Assembly: GCF_024807845.1 (NCBI RefSeq)
Contig: NZ_JANUEQ010000001.1
Coordinates: 1,482,900-1,546,899, forward strand
Reading direction: 5' to 3'
DNA from: Klebsiella sp. BIGb0407
Lineage (GTDB): Bacteria > Pseudomonadota > Gammaproteobacteria > Enterobacterales > Enterobacteriaceae
Length of the DNA: 64,000 bases
Below the pieces are notes generated by a model. That model searched no databases. It worked only from the letters and a program-made list of their open reading frames with translations, and had not been told where the DNA came from. Positions 17,731-26,858 of the stretch are shown piece by piece; the first letter of the stretch is position 1, and each line of letters opens with the position of its first letter. Both the position numbers and the translations under genes were made by a program.

Positions 17731-18648
17731 CTAATTACTGGCTGTTTGTAAGCTTTTGGCGCGTTTATAATTCAGCGCTTCCTGAGGAACCGGAGTGACT
17801 TTCCCGGTTTCAAGCCAGGTACGCAGACGACTGGCATCAGCAAAGTGGGTCTGTTTTCCAAATGCATCCAGTACTACCAGCGCCACCGGACGATTATTAA
17901 TCACGGTACGCATCACCAGACAGTGACCGGCATTATTAGTAAAACCGGTTTTGGTCAGCTGAATCTTCCAGTTTTCACGAAACATCAGATGATTGGTATT
18001 ACGAAAAGGTAACGAGTAAGCAGGGTTACTGAAAGTTGCGGTATCTTCTTTCGTGGTGCTGAGCGTTCCGAGTAGAGGATACCCCTTCGAAGCGACCAGG
18101 AGCTTAGTCAGATCCCGGGCAGTTGAAACGTTGTTGATTGATAACCCCGTCGGTTCAACAAAACGCGTTTTCGTCATTCCTAAGCTTTTTGCTTTGGCAT
18201 TCATCGCCCGGATAAAGGCCGCATAGCCCCCAGGATAATGGTGAGCAAGACTTGCAGCCGCTCTGTTCTCTGATGACATCAACGTCAATAACATCATATC
18301 TTTGCGGCTGAGTTCGCTATTAAGGCGAACACGAGAATAAACCCCTTTCATTTCGGGAGTCTGGCTGATATCCACCTTAATCTTTTCATTCATGGGTAAT
18401 CCGGCATCAAGTACTACCATCACCGTCATCAGTTTGGTAATAGAGGCGATAGAACGTACGTTATCCGGATGGCTGGAATATAAGACCTTATTGGTCTGTA
18501 AATCGATAACCATCGCGCTACCAGACGCAATTTCTTGCTCAAGAACCGCTTTTTGGACAGTGGATTTAGCCGCTTCTACCTGCGAGGCAAAAGGCGCTGT
18601 CATCATGAGGGCCAGGCTAAACAAAGATAAACGGATTTTTTTCGGCAT
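17731..18648 (-). CDS. pbpG: PbpG (PBP7), periplasmic murein DD-endopeptidase
   Basis: A 305-residue low-molecular-weight penicillin-binding protein of the S11 family that cleaves peptide crosslinks in murein. It has a signal peptide of about 27 residues. The SxxK motif is at 69-72 (SITK), the SxN motif in [11 protein letters not shown], and KTG in [10 protein letters not shown]. The start at 18648 ([14 protein letters not shown]) is set by alignment with E. coli. The 66-codon upstream extension of the frame has no homology and is rejected. It is convergent with dld, and divergent from yohD. Confidence 0.95.
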   Translation of the reverse strand: MPKKIRLSLFSLALMMTAPFASQVEAAKSTVQKAVLEQEIASGSAMVIDLQTNKVLYSSHPDNVRSIASITKLMTVMVVLDAGLPMNEKIKVDISQTPEMKGVYSRVRLNSELSRKDMMLLTLMSSENRAAASLAHHYPGGYAAFIRAMNAKAKSLGMTKTRFVEPTGLSINNVSTARDLTKLLVASKGYPLLGTLSTTKEDTATFSNPAYSLPFRNTNHLMFRENWKIQLTKTGFTNNAGHCLVMRTVINNRPVALVVLDAFGKQTHFADASRLRTWLETGKVTPVPQEALNYKRAKSLQTASN

Positions 18649-18924
18649 GGTGACACTTCTGTGAAAATGTTCAAAGTAACGGCCCGCGCTTGTGTATTCG
18701 CCGAAATGGCGTCCCGTGGCGGTGCGTAGAAAATAATACTCTGACACCAAGTAACATCGCCAGCTAAGAATTGAGCCAGCCTCGCAAACTGGAGGATATT
18801 TTGTATATCTTTGTATCTGAATAGAATGTCTGCGGTAATTTTTCAATCAGTGTTGCCGTGGTAACAGGAGGTCAGTAGTCTATAATCACGAATATTCTTT
18901 CGCTGATGGAGATCTCCCGGTTCC

Positions 18925-19488
18925 ATGGATATCAATGGACTTATTGCACAATATGGCTACCTTGCCGTTATCGTCGGCAGCATTGCGGAAGGTGAAACCA
19001 TCACGCTGCTGGGCGGTGTGGCCGCTCATCAGGGGTTGCTGAAGCTGCCCTTAGTCATTGCGGCAGCGGCGTTTGGCGGTATGGTAGGCGATCAGATACT
19101 CTTTTTCATCGGCCGCTACTTTGGTCAGTCTATTCTGGCGCGCTTTCCGCGTTATCAGGATAAGATTGAGAAGGCACAAGCGCTGATCCGACGTCACCCT
19201 TACTTATTTGTGATTGGCTGCCGGTTTATGTATGGTTTTCGTATTGTCGGGCCAGTCATTATTGGCGCCAGCAGGCTCTCTCCCGGTATCTTTATCGTAC
19301 TGAATATTATAGGAGCCATCGCCTGGGCATCAATATTTGTGAGTCTGGGTTATCTTGGCGGCGAAATTATTTATCCGTGGCTTGAGTATTTAGACCACCA
19401 TGTAAAGTATGCCGTCTGGGTTATTATTGTTCTGGCCATTGTAGTCGCCATGAGATTCTGGTTTAAATCACGTAACAAAAAACGTTAA
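18925..19488 (+). CDS. yohD: YohD, DedA-family inner-membrane protein
   Basis: A 187-residue DedA/SNARE-associated membrane protein with about five hydrophobic segments. The DedA hallmarks are present: EGETITLLGGVAAHQG near the N-terminus and the FMYGFRIVGPVIIGAS segment with the essential arginine. The family is required collectively for envelope integrity, and some members act as flippases or transporters of lipid carriers. The individual role of YohD is not established. Its place next to pbpG is as in E. coli. The ribosome-binding site is weak (GGAG about 13 bases upstream). Confidence 0.93.
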   Translation: MDINGLIAQYGYLAVIVGSIAEGETITLLGGVAAHQGLLKLPLVIAAAAFGGMVGDQILFFIGRYFGQSILARFPRYQDKIEKAQALIRRHPYLFVIGCRFMYGFRIVGPVIIGASRLSPGIFIVLNIIGAIAWASIFVSLGYLGGEIIYPWLEYLDHHVKYAVWVIIVLAIVVAMRFWFKSRNKKR

Positions 19489-19526
19489 TCACTGTGGTTT
19501 GATGTAAATAACGAACCATGCTTTAA

Positions 19527-19571
19527 TCTGAACTTCGGCGAAAATTTAAAAATTGTCAGTCGAAGTTCAGA
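19527..19571. repeat. 11-bp inverted repeat between yohD and the converging gene
   Basis: TCTGAACTTCG and CGAAGTTCAGA are exact complements separated by 23 AT-rich bases. It sits between two convergent genes and may act as a long-loop terminator or mark an insertion boundary of the neighbouring accessory gene. Confidence 0.5.
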
Positions 19572-19580
19572 TATCTATCA

Positions 19581-20591
19581 TTAAAAGATAATAAACCATC
19601 GTTCGGGAACCCGGCCTAACAAAATCACATCTTGATTTTTCGATATAATATAAACTTGATTCATAATATGTATCTTTGATTCATAGTCCGCATTACTTGT
19701 TATATAAAGGGTTGCATCGTCAAATGGAACCCTATCGGGTATATAAATATTCGGGGACCAATTTCCATTATAAAGATCAATATGGATGTGGCTGTTTTTT
19801 TCTAACGCCTCGCTAATCTGAAGTTCTGCTATGCTTTTACCATTGATAAAATTCAGTTTTATAAAATCATTACTTATAGATATCTCCCTTTGCATTTTCA
19901 TTGAAAGATACCCAGGGTCTGCGACATCATTAACCTTATACAAATAATCAATGCCCCAATCATCGGCATGATCTTCACCTGAAAAAGCTTGTTTAAATTC
20001 TACCGATTGCTCCATCGTTCTGTTCCAGACATTCCCTGCAAACCATGTACAATTTGTAACCGGAGTATACACACCTTGTTGTCCGGCCCCTGGAGACATA
20101 TTAAAATTCTTAGCTATTTCAGTACTTTCTTCATTTAGTTCAGATATTATTTCATTTTCAAGAGCAGCAAATTGTTCTGGCGTTATTTTTAAACAAAATT
20201 GATAGGCAAAGCCTCTTTCTGGACGATCGTTACTTTTATTTTTAGTAAAACCAAGACCCTCATGATACCCATATCTATGGCTATTTGAATTAGTCACATT
20301 TTGGCTTTCAAAAACAATAATCCATGCATGTCCTAAGCTCCCCCCACCCAGAATCTGATTTAATGCTTTTACCACTGCTTTTGCTCTGGCATTTCTGTCA
20401 TCGGGGTAGGCGGACGCAGCCTCATCGGCAATATCGCAAATTGCGTCCAGATCTGTAGGCTCAGGCTTTCGATTAGAACGCAGACAAATTTGTGGATAAC
20501 CTACAGAAGGATCGCCTTGCGGCATAATATGCGATTCATCTTTTAGATTAGTTAATGCTTTCGTTAAAACAAACCCATTAATATCACTCAT
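19581..20591 (-). CDS. Uncharacterised protein with permuted papain-like (NlpC/P60-type) signature
   Basis: A 336-residue protein I do not recognise as a named family. Visible parts are LGHAWIIVF with H88, then YGYHEGLGF and RGFAYQF, then TNCTWFAGNVWN with C181. A histidine-first, cysteine-later order with GHAW and NCTWF is typical of circularly permuted NlpC/P60 papain-like enzymes (amidases or acyl transferases). The last third (about 230-336) is predicted beta-rich, with NWSPNIYIPDRVPF and an ATLYITSNA segment. There is no signal peptide. Start 20591 has GGAG nine bases upstream. The frame start at 20618 has none. The gene is AT rich and isolated between yohD and a LysR gene. A secreted effector or toxin-like enzyme is possible but unproven. 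Confidence 0.7.
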   Translation of the reverse strand: MSDINGFVLTKALTNLKDESHIMPQGDPSVGYPQICLRSNRKPEPTDLDAICDIADEAASAYPDDRNARAKAVVKALNQILGGGSLGHAWIIVFESQNVTNSNSHRYGYHEGLGFTKNKSNDRPERGFAYQFCLKITPEQFAALENEIISELNEESTEIAKNFNMSPGAGQQGVYTPVTNCTWFAGNVWNRTMEQSVEFKQAFSGEDHADDWGIDYLYKVNDVADPGYLSMKMQREISISNDFIKLNFINGKSIAELQISEALEKNSHIHIDLYNGNWSPNIYIPDRVPFDDATLYITSNADYESKIHIMNQVYIISKNQDVILLGRVPERWFIIF

Positions 20592-21015
20592 AATTAATAA
20601 CTCCATCTCACTAAACATTCAGAGGATATACATCCTAGAAATAATTAATAATAAAACACAGAGAAAGAATTAAACACGTAATGACCTCTATCTTTATTAC
20701 CGAAAGATAATAATCATTTTTGATCATAATAAAGTTTCACGCATAAAAGGATAGACAGTATAGGAAAACGAGTAACGCGCAATGAAATAATAGAATTTCA
20801 AACTCTTGCTGAGTCTAATAATTTCCAAGTATAAAAACAAAGATACCTGTCACAAAACACTTAAAATGCAGATTAATTTAAATAGACTATTTAATGACAT
20901 CAAAAGGATTCTGCGTGAGGTAGCAGTCTCTTACGATCATTTGCAGAAAAAATAGGATCAGCTTACTGATACAAAAGAAAAAGTGTAGAATAAGCGGCAC
21001 TATGCAGGAGTCTAA
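20592..21015. other. AT-rich gap between the papain-like gene and the LysR gene
   Basis: About 420 bases with divergent promoters for its neighbours. Very AT rich. I see no ORF, hairpin or known operator that I could support. Confidence 0.5.
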
Positions 21016-21948
21016 ATGACCATTAAAGAACATGATTTTCGCAAAATTGATTTAAATTTGCTGATTGCATTTACGGTACTGTTTCGTGAACAGAGCGTCT
21101 CCCTGGCTGCGGATAAACTGCACCTCGGGCAGCCTGCCGTCAGTGGTGCCTTAGCGCGCCTGCGAGAAATGTTTGACGATCCGCTGTTTATTCGTAGCGG
21201 TCATCGTATGCAGCCTACGGCACGAGCCTGCGAACTACATCGTGAATTAATGCCCCTGCTCGAACAGCTACAAAGTACCCTGTTTCATCCTGGGGAGTTC
21301 ACCCCCAGCGCCGCGACCACCAGCATCACGCTGGGGATGAGCGACTGGCTGGAAATGTGGTTAATGCCGACGCTACTGCCCGCGTTAAAACAGAGCGCTC
21401 CGGGTCTGCATATTCATGTCGTCACCAGTACACCGCTGACCGATATGCAACAGCTGGAAGGGGGAGAACTGGATATGGCGCTCAGCGTCACCCAGCACAG
21501 CGCCCGCTGGCTTGAGAAAAAACCGCTAGTCGAAATGCCCTACCAGGTGCTGTGGAACCCACAGCTGATTAATGTCACTACGCCGTTAACTCTTGAGGAT
21601 TATGTCGCCTGGCCACATATTCAGCTCAGTAATCGTGAAGCGACCAGCAGTCTGTTAGACCGTGCGCTGGATAAACAAGGTATGACCCGTCATATCGATT
21701 ACACCACCGCCCATTTTGCTTCTCTGCCAAGTCTCGTTCAGCAAATGCCGGTGATGGCTACACTACCCGCGGCATTAGCGGCCCGATGGCAGCAAGATTT
21801 TGCGCTACAGAGCAGCCGATTGCCGCTGGACGTTCCCATGCTTGAGGTCGCTTTGCTCTGGCATCAGCGCCACAATAGTGATACCACTCTGATGTGGCTG
21901 GCTGAGACTATCCAGCAGCTGGTCGCAGAAACTGAGACGCTGTTATAG
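21016..21948 (+). CDS. LysR-family transcriptional regulator
   Basis: A 310-residue LysR-type regulator. The N-terminal winged HTH ([20 protein letters not shown], then [22 protein letters not shown]) is clear at about 14-58, and the rest is the two-lobed inducer-binding domain. The sequence around [13 protein letters not shown] puts it in the NodD/LeuO-like branch. The ligand and targets cannot be told. The start has AGGAG seven bases upstream. No divergent metabolic gene is attached, so a usual LysR target is not obvious. Its last six bases overlap the 3' end of dusC on the other strand. Confidence 0.85.
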   Translation: MTIKEHDFRKIDLNLLIAFTVLFREQSVSLAADKLHLGQPAVSGALARLREMFDDPLFIRSGHRMQPTARACELHRELMPLLEQLQSTLFHPGEFTPSAATTSITLGMSDWLEMWLMPTLLPALKQSAPGLHIHVVTSTPLTDMQQLEGGELDMALSVTQHSARWLEKKPLVEMPYQVLWNPQLINVTTPLTLEDYVAWPHIQLSNREATSSLLDRALDKQGMTRHIDYTTAHFASLPSLVQQMPVMATLPAALAARWQQDFALQSSRLPLDVPMLEVALLWHQRHNSDTTLMWLAETIQQLVAETETLL

Positions 21949-22875
21949 TTTGCCAATAACCTGGGCAATATCAGCGGCACGTTTAAGCGTGCGAATTTCG
22001 GTAAATAGCTCCGTCGCCTCACTGTACTCTTTACGCAAATAGCCTAACCACTGTTTAATACGTGCCACATGATACATACCCGTATCACCCTGTTTTTCTA
22101 ACTGGCTGTATTTTTTCAGTAATTTCACCACCTCCTGCCACGGCATCGGGGGTTCGCGGTATTTAATCACTCGGCTTAAATTGGGAACGTTAAGCGCGCC
22201 ACGACCAATCATTACCGAGTCACAGCCGGTCGCGGTCATACAGTCCTGAGCGCTTTGCCAGTCCCATATCTCACCGTTGGCCACCACCGGGATCGACAGG
22301 CGCTGACGAATTTCACCGATCGCCGCCCAGTTGATTCGCTCGGCTTTATATCCGTCTTCTTTGGTACGCCCGTGTACGACCAGTTCGCTGGCTCCCGCCT
22401 GTTGAACAGCATCGGCAATCTCAAACTGACGCGCCCCGCTGTCCCAGCCCAGGCGGATTTTGACCGTGACGGGTAGCTCAGCCGGTACTGCAGCCCGCAT
22501 GGCTTTCGCCCCCTGATAAATCAGCTCTGGATCTTTAAGCAACGTAGCCCCACCGCCACTGCCGTTGACCAGTTTTGACGGACAACCACAGTTTAAGTCC
22601 ACACCCCAGGAACCCAGTTCCACAGCACGAGCGGCGTTTTCAGCCAGCCACTGGGGATGCTGTCCAAGCAATTGTACGCGCACCAGGGTTCCGGAAGGTG
22701 TCCGGCTGGCGTGATGAAGTTCAGGGCATAATTTCAAAAAGGATTTAGCAGGTAACAGTTGATCAACTACTCGCAAAAATTCGGTGATACAGAGGTCGTA
22801 ATCATTCACCTCCGTCAAAAGTTCCCGCACCAGCGAGTCAAGAACACCTTCCATTGGCGCCAGCAGTACACGCAT
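21943..22875 (-). CDS. dusC: DusC, tRNA-dihydrouridine(16) synthase
   Basis: A 310-residue FMN enzyme that reduces uridine to dihydrouridine at position 16 of tRNA. The TIM-barrel N-terminus [19 protein letters not shown], the catalytic cysteine region DLNCGCPSK, and FMN-binding segments [11 protein letters not shown] and VANGEIWDW are intact. A longer open frame begins at 23202 but its first 109 codons overlap rhlE in another frame. [10 protein letters not shown] is the known N-terminus. The rhlE terminator lies immediately upstream, so dusC probably has its own promoter or depends on read-through. Confidence 0.96.
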   Translation of the reverse strand: MRVLLAPMEGVLDSLVRELLTEVNDYDLCITEFLRVVDQLLPAKSFLKLCPELHHASRTPSGTLVRVQLLGQHPQWLAENAARAVELGSWGVDLNCGCPSKLVNGSGGGATLLKDPELIYQGAKAMRAAVPAELPVTVKIRLGWDSGARQFEIADAVQQAGASELVVHGRTKEDGYKAERINWAAIGEIRQRLSIPVVANGEIWDWQSAQDCMTATGCDSVMIGRGALNVPNLSRVIKYREPPMPWQEVVKLLKKYSQLEKQGDTGMYHVARIKQWLGYLRKEYSEATELFTEIRTLKRAADIAQVIGKL

Positions 22876-22884
22876 GAATTTATC

Positions 22885-22910
22885 CAAAAAAGAGGAGCCT
22901 GAAAGGCTCC
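22885..22910 (-). terminator. rhlE terminator
   Basis: On the minus strand GGAGCC pairs with GGCTCC around TTTCA and is followed by TCTTTTTT. It ends only ten bases before the dusC start codon. A second hairpin (CAGAGAGGA / TCCTCTCTG, 22923-22951) lies between it and rhlE. Confidence 0.85.
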
Positions 22911-22966
22911 TTATATAACGGTCAGAGAGGACAATATAGCATTTCCTCTCTGTTTTTATTGGCTCA

Positions 22967-24328
22967 TCAGGCTGAAGCAGGTTTCCGCGGAGCACGACGA
23001 CGCGCGTTATCACCCGCAGGTTTTGCACCACCTTCACTACGGCGTGGCGCATGCTGACGGTCACCGCTGGAATTACCGTTTGAGCTACGGCGAGGTTGTC
23101 CGCCTTGAGGACCTCCACGTCCGCCATGACCACGACCACCGCCGCCACGCTGCTGACGACCGTTAACGATAGGTTCAGCCGCAATAGACGGGTCAACGTC
23201 ATAGCCAGGCAAAGCCATACGCGGAATTTCGCGTTTTAATAAACGTTCGATATCACGCAGTAATTTGTGTTCATCGACACAAACCAGTGAGAGTGCTTCA
23301 CCCGTTGCCGCCGCACGTCCGGTACGACCGATACGGTGAACATAGTCTTCCGGCACGTTCGGCAACTCATAGTTAACCACATGAGGCAGTTCTTCGATAT
23401 CGAGACCACGGGCAGCAATATCCGTTGCCACTAGCACACGAATACCGCCATCTTTAAAGTCAGCAAGCGCACGAGTACGAGCGCCTTGGCTCTTATTTCC
23501 GTGAATAGCAGATGCCGTGATACCGTCATGCTGTAGCTGCTCAACCAGGTGGTTAGCGCCGTGTTTGGTACGGGTAAAGACCAGCACCTGTTGCCAGTTA
23601 CCGGCACCAATCATCTGTGACAGCAGCTCCCGCTTACGCTTTTTATCAACAAAATGGACATGCTGGGTAATTTGCTCGGAAGCGGTATTGCGGCGGGCAA
23701 CTTCAACTTCTTCCGGGTTGTGCAACAGTTTCGATGCCAGAGATTTAATGTCATCGGAGAATGTTGCTGAAAACAGTAAGTTCTGACGACGAGCAGGCAG
23801 TTTTGCCAGCACGCGACGAATATCGTGAATGAACCCCATATCGAGCATACGGTCAGCTTCATCCAGAACCAGAATCTCAACGCTGTCGAGTTTCACGGCA
23901 TTCTGATGTTCAAGATCCAGTAAACGACCGGGAGTCGCAACCAGCACATCAACGCCACCACGCAGTTTCATCATTTGTGGGTTAATACTCACCCCGCCGA
24001 AGACCACCAGCGAACGAATATTTAAATACTGGCTGTATTCACGCACATTCTCACCAACCTGAGCGGCAAGCTCACGGGTTGGCGTGAGGATCAGGGCTCG
24101 TACCGGACGACGTCCCTTCTGTTGCGGCGCGCTATCCAGCAGACGCTGCAACAAAGGAAGAGTAAAACCTGCCGTTTTACCGGTACCCGTTTGAGCACTG
24201 GCCATCAAATCACGCCCTGCTAATACCACCGGAATTGCCTGGCGTTGAATTGGCGTAGGCTCGTTATAGCCCTGCTCTTTCACCGCACGCAAAATATCGG
24301 CGTTCAGGCCGAGAGAATCAAAAGACAT
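22967..24328 (-). CDS. rhlE: RhlE, ATP-dependent DEAD-box RNA helicase
   Basis: A 453-residue DEAD-box helicase involved in ribosome assembly and RNA turnover. It has the Q motif (EPTPIQ), Walker A AQTGTGKT at 45-52, DEAD at 156-159, SAT at about 187 and HRIGRTGR near 330. A low-complexity Arg/Gly-rich C-terminal tail ([12 protein letters not shown]) typical of RhlE follows the helicase core. The start is ATG 24328 with GGAG eight bases upstream. Position next to the ybh exporter genes is as in E. coli. Confidence 0.96.
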   Translation of the reverse strand: MSFDSLGLNADILRAVKEQGYNEPTPIQRQAIPVVLAGRDLMASAQTGTGKTAGFTLPLLQRLLDSAPQQKGRRPVRALILTPTRELAAQVGENVREYSQYLNIRSLVVFGGVSINPQMMKLRGGVDVLVATPGRLLDLEHQNAVKLDSVEILVLDEADRMLDMGFIHDIRRVLAKLPARRQNLLFSATFSDDIKSLASKLLHNPEEVEVARRNTASEQITQHVHFVDKKRKRELLSQMIGAGNWQQVLVFTRTKHGANHLVEQLQHDGITASAIHGNKSQGARTRALADFKDGGIRVLVATDIAARGLDIEELPHVVNYELPNVPEDYVHRIGRTGRAAATGEALSLVCVDEHKLLRDIERLLKREIPRMALPGYDVDPSIAAEPIVNGRQQRGGGGRGHGGRGGPQGGQPRRSSNGNSSGDRQHAPRRSEGGAKPAGDNARRRAPRKPASA

Positions 24329-24720
24329 AGGAACTCCAGAACCGCCCTGACCGCTTTCACGGTGTAGTTTCCAGGGGGAACATCAGGCACCAGCAGTACG
24401 CTGGTGAAAGAAAGGGGCACAAACCACGGTGCCGACTGCGGACACTATAACATTTTTTGTGATCTTACGCATATATTCTCATTCCACAGCCATCAGCCAC
24501 AGAATCATCATCGGAGTGGGTAGATAAGATAAATTGACTCAGCTTAATGAAAACAATGTCTTGATTATTAATAAACCTATATCAAAAAATAATAGTCTGT
24601 ACACTGAAGATTATTGTAGATAACCCAGCATAACACTTTACTATCATTAGTAACAAAACGTGGCACCTCTGTGCCACGATGATTTAAATATGTCCTGAAT
24701 ATATTGCGTCAGCTTAAACT
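24329..24720. other. Region between rhlE and the unknown 255-residue gene
   Basis: About 390 bases with the rhlE promoter and leader. A 7-bp hairpin CACCAGC/GCTGGTG at 24388-24406 lies in the rhlE leader. The terminator of the unknown gene is at 24659-24678. No ORF is seen. Confidence 0.5.
24652..24678 (-). terminator. Terminator of the unknown 255-residue gene
   Basis: CGTGGCAC pairs with GTGCCACG around a four-base loop. On the minus strand it is followed by TTTTGTT. It lies about 45 bp after the gene's stop codon. Confidence 0.82.
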
Positions 24721-25488
24721 TCAGGGCTGGGATGATATAGCAATGTCTTTAGCTACCTTCCCCCAAAGAAATAACTCTACATAGGTTTCGGGTATTTTTA
24801 ATATCGCCTCTCGAGACCCTCCGAAAGGTGTTTTTTCCAGCCATGCGTTTTTGAGTTCATTTGCTATCGTTGCTATCAGACACCTTTCCGGGCCGGCACT
24901 ATTGCTAAATTTTTCATTTAAGGTCGCAAAAATATTTTCTATCGGGAAAGGCCGCCCGGATTCACAGTTAAACCGTAAACCCTCGCGACAGAATGTCTCC
25001 GTTGATACTTGACTGTGTTCTTGATGTAGGGTTACACGGGGCCCTCCGGGACTATCAGAATATGAACGAACAACATCCCTTACCCTCTTTTCCAATGAGA
25101 AAATGCTCTTTCTTATCGTGTGTTCTTGAGAGTCAGACAGTGTGGCAGTCTTCTTATAGTCAAGCAGGGCAACAAAAGTCTCTCGCTGTTCGTAGCAAAA
25201 ATTTGGATCATGTCGAACAATACAGCTTTTAATCGCTGACCGAAGATCGAAGGTGTTTTTATTGGTGAATAGAGCGCTGATAAAACCCTTAGTAAAAAAA
25301 AAGTGATTTTGATCTTCTATTGATGCAAGCGGGTTATAGGTGTTTTTTTTCAGAATGGCATTATCACCTAATTTTTGAGTCAGCTCCTCATAGTTATCTT
25401 TGAAATTGGAATGATCGCGATTATTCCAATAGTTATTTATATCTGTCAGCATTTGATTGTATGAAGATTCTAAATTTAACCCAATCAT
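24721..25488 (-). CDS. Uncharacterised protein, 255 residues
   Basis: I do not recognise this protein. It has no signal peptide and no membrane segment, and is predicted mostly helical. Six cysteines are spread through it (SCIVRHDPNFCYEQRE, TFCREGLRFNCESG, GPERCLIATI). AAGGGAA lies before the ATG and a good terminator follows the stop, so it looks like an expressed single-gene unit. Base composition is more AT rich than the flanking rhlE and ybhG. It occupies the place where E. coli has cecR (ybiH), the TetR regulator of rhlE and ybhGFSR. That suggests acquisition and gene replacement. An effector-type role is a guess only. Confidence 0.7.
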   Translation of the reverse strand: MIGLNLESSYNQMLTDINNYWNNRDHSNFKDNYEELTQKLGDNAILKKNTYNPLASIEDQNHFFFTKGFISALFTNKNTFDLRSAIKSCIVRHDPNFCYEQRETFVALLDYKKTATLSDSQEHTIRKSIFSLEKRVRDVVRSYSDSPGGPRVTLHQEHSQVSTETFCREGLRFNCESGRPFPIENIFATLNEKFSNSAGPERCLIATIANELKNAWLEKTPFGGSREAILKIPETYVELFLWGKVAKDIAISSQP

Positions 25489-25850
25489 TAACGTTTCCCT
25501 TTGCCCACACTAAAAAGAGGGTTACTATAAGAATTGAGTAGTTTATTTCTTTCAAAAAATGACTATACGCATCAAGTCACAGATATGTTGGCTTAACTCT
25601 GCTTCTTTGTTTTATCTCATCATCGTTCATCGCACCCATCGGGACGGCTAACTCACGTATCTAAAGCATCAGCAAAAGAAGCACCACAGGAGTTGGACAG
25701 GTCAGGTAAATATACTTACTCTTAATGAATCAATTTCTTGATTTTTAAGAAATCGGCATCAAAAAAATGGTGGTCTGTTTATCACGGATTACTACAGAGG
25801 TATCAGTCAGAAAAGATTCAGGTTATCTCTCTGCTAAAGGAAAGCATGCG
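25489..25850. other. Upstream region of ybhG
   Basis: About 360 bases with the divergent promoters of the unknown gene and ybhG. A weak hairpin TTTCTT/AAGAAA lies near 25731-25751. E. coli has cecR and its operator at this point. No TetR-type gene is present here. Confidence 0.5.
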
Positions 25851-26858
25851 ATGAACAGTAAAAAAGTGATTGTTGCCATTATCGTTGTAGCAGTCATTCT
25901 GGCAGCTGGTTCTTGGGGCTGGAAAACCTATCAGAACCAGCAAACTCCCCATCTGACACTGTACGGTAATGTTGATATTCGTAGCGTTAATATGAGTTTT
26001 CGGGTCACCGGACGTCTGGCTGCTCTGGATGTGGATGAAGGAGATATTATCAAATCAGGCGAGCCGTTGGGGTTGCTGGACAATGCCCCATTCCAGATTG
26101 CTGTTCGTCAGGCACAAGCCAATGTTGATGCAGCTCAGGCACAATATGACTTAATTATTGCCGGTTATCGTGACGAAGAGATTGCTCAAGCGGCAGCCCA
26201 GGTCGACAGCGCCCAGTCGGCCTATGACTACGCACAAAGTTTCTATCAGCGTCAGCAAGGTATGTGGGCAACGCGTGCGGTCTCTGCCAATGATTTACAG
26301 AATGCACGTGTCGCCAGTGAACAAGCCAAAGCAGCCTTAACTGCCGCGAAAGATAAGTTACGTCAATACCGCAGCGGGAATCGACCGCAAGAAATAGCCC
26401 AGGCTCAGGCCGTCCTTCAACAGGCTAACGCTCAACTGGCACAGGCCCAGCTTAATTTACAAGATACCACGCTGCTTGCTCCGGCAGATGGCACGATTCT
26501 GGTTCGCAGCGTCGAGCCCGGGACGCTGCTTAATGCCGGTAGCACCGTTCTGACTCTGGCCCTGACGCGCCCGGTATGGATACGCGCCTATGTCAGTGAG
26601 GCTAATCTTGGTCAGGCGCAACCCGGACGAGAGGTACTAATTTATACCGACAGTCGTCCTGATAAGCCCTATCACGGGAAAGTCGGTTTTGTCTCACCGA
26701 CCGCAGAATTTACGCCAAAAACGGTTGAAACACCGGATTTACGCACCGATCTGGTGTATCGCCTGCGGGTCATTGTTACTGATGCCGATGATATTTTACG
26801 TCAGGGTATGCCCGTCACCTTAGCCTTTGACGACGGTACGGCCCATGGCCAGCACTGA
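25851..26858 (+). CDS. ybhG: YbhG, periplasmic adaptor (HlyD family) of the YbhFSR exporter
   Basis: A 335-residue membrane-fusion protein. One N-terminal membrane anchor ([19 protein letters not shown]) is followed by a lipoyl-like domain ([20 protein letters not shown]), a long coiled-coil hairpin rich in Ala/Gln repeats (about 90-210), and a beta-barrel region ([17 protein letters not shown]). In E. coli the complex with YbhF, YbhS and YbhR exports certain antibiotics and cations. The start is ATG 25851 after AAGGAAAG. A longer frame from 25767 is rejected. It overlaps ybhF by 14 bases. Confidence 0.95.
   Translation: MNSKKVIVAIIVVAVILAAGSWGWKTYQNQQTPHLTLYGNVDIRSVNMSFRVTGRLAALDVDEGDIIKSGEPLGLLDNAPFQIAVRQAQANVDAAQAQYDLIIAGYRDEEIAQAAAQVDSAQSAYDYAQSFYQRQQGMWATRAVSANDLQNARVASEQAKAALTAAKDKLRQYRSGNRPQEIAQAQAVLQQANAQLAQAQLNLQDTTLLAPADGTILVRSVEPGTLLNAGSTVLTLALTRPVWIRAYVSEANLGQAQPGREVLIYTDSRPDKPYHGKVGFVSPTAEFTPKTVETPDLRTDLVYRLRVIVTDADDILRQGMPVTLAFDDGTAHGQH

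Noticed and set aside
18649-18846. 66-codon extension of pbpG
   Set aside because: Not similar to PBP7 and would hide the signal peptide. [12 protein letters not shown] at 18648 is the known N-terminus.
22876-23202. 109-codon N-terminal extension of the dusC frame
   Set aside because: It overlaps the 3' part of rhlE in a different frame on the same strand, contains the rhlE terminator, and is absent from known DusC. The start is [10 protein letters not shown] at 22875.
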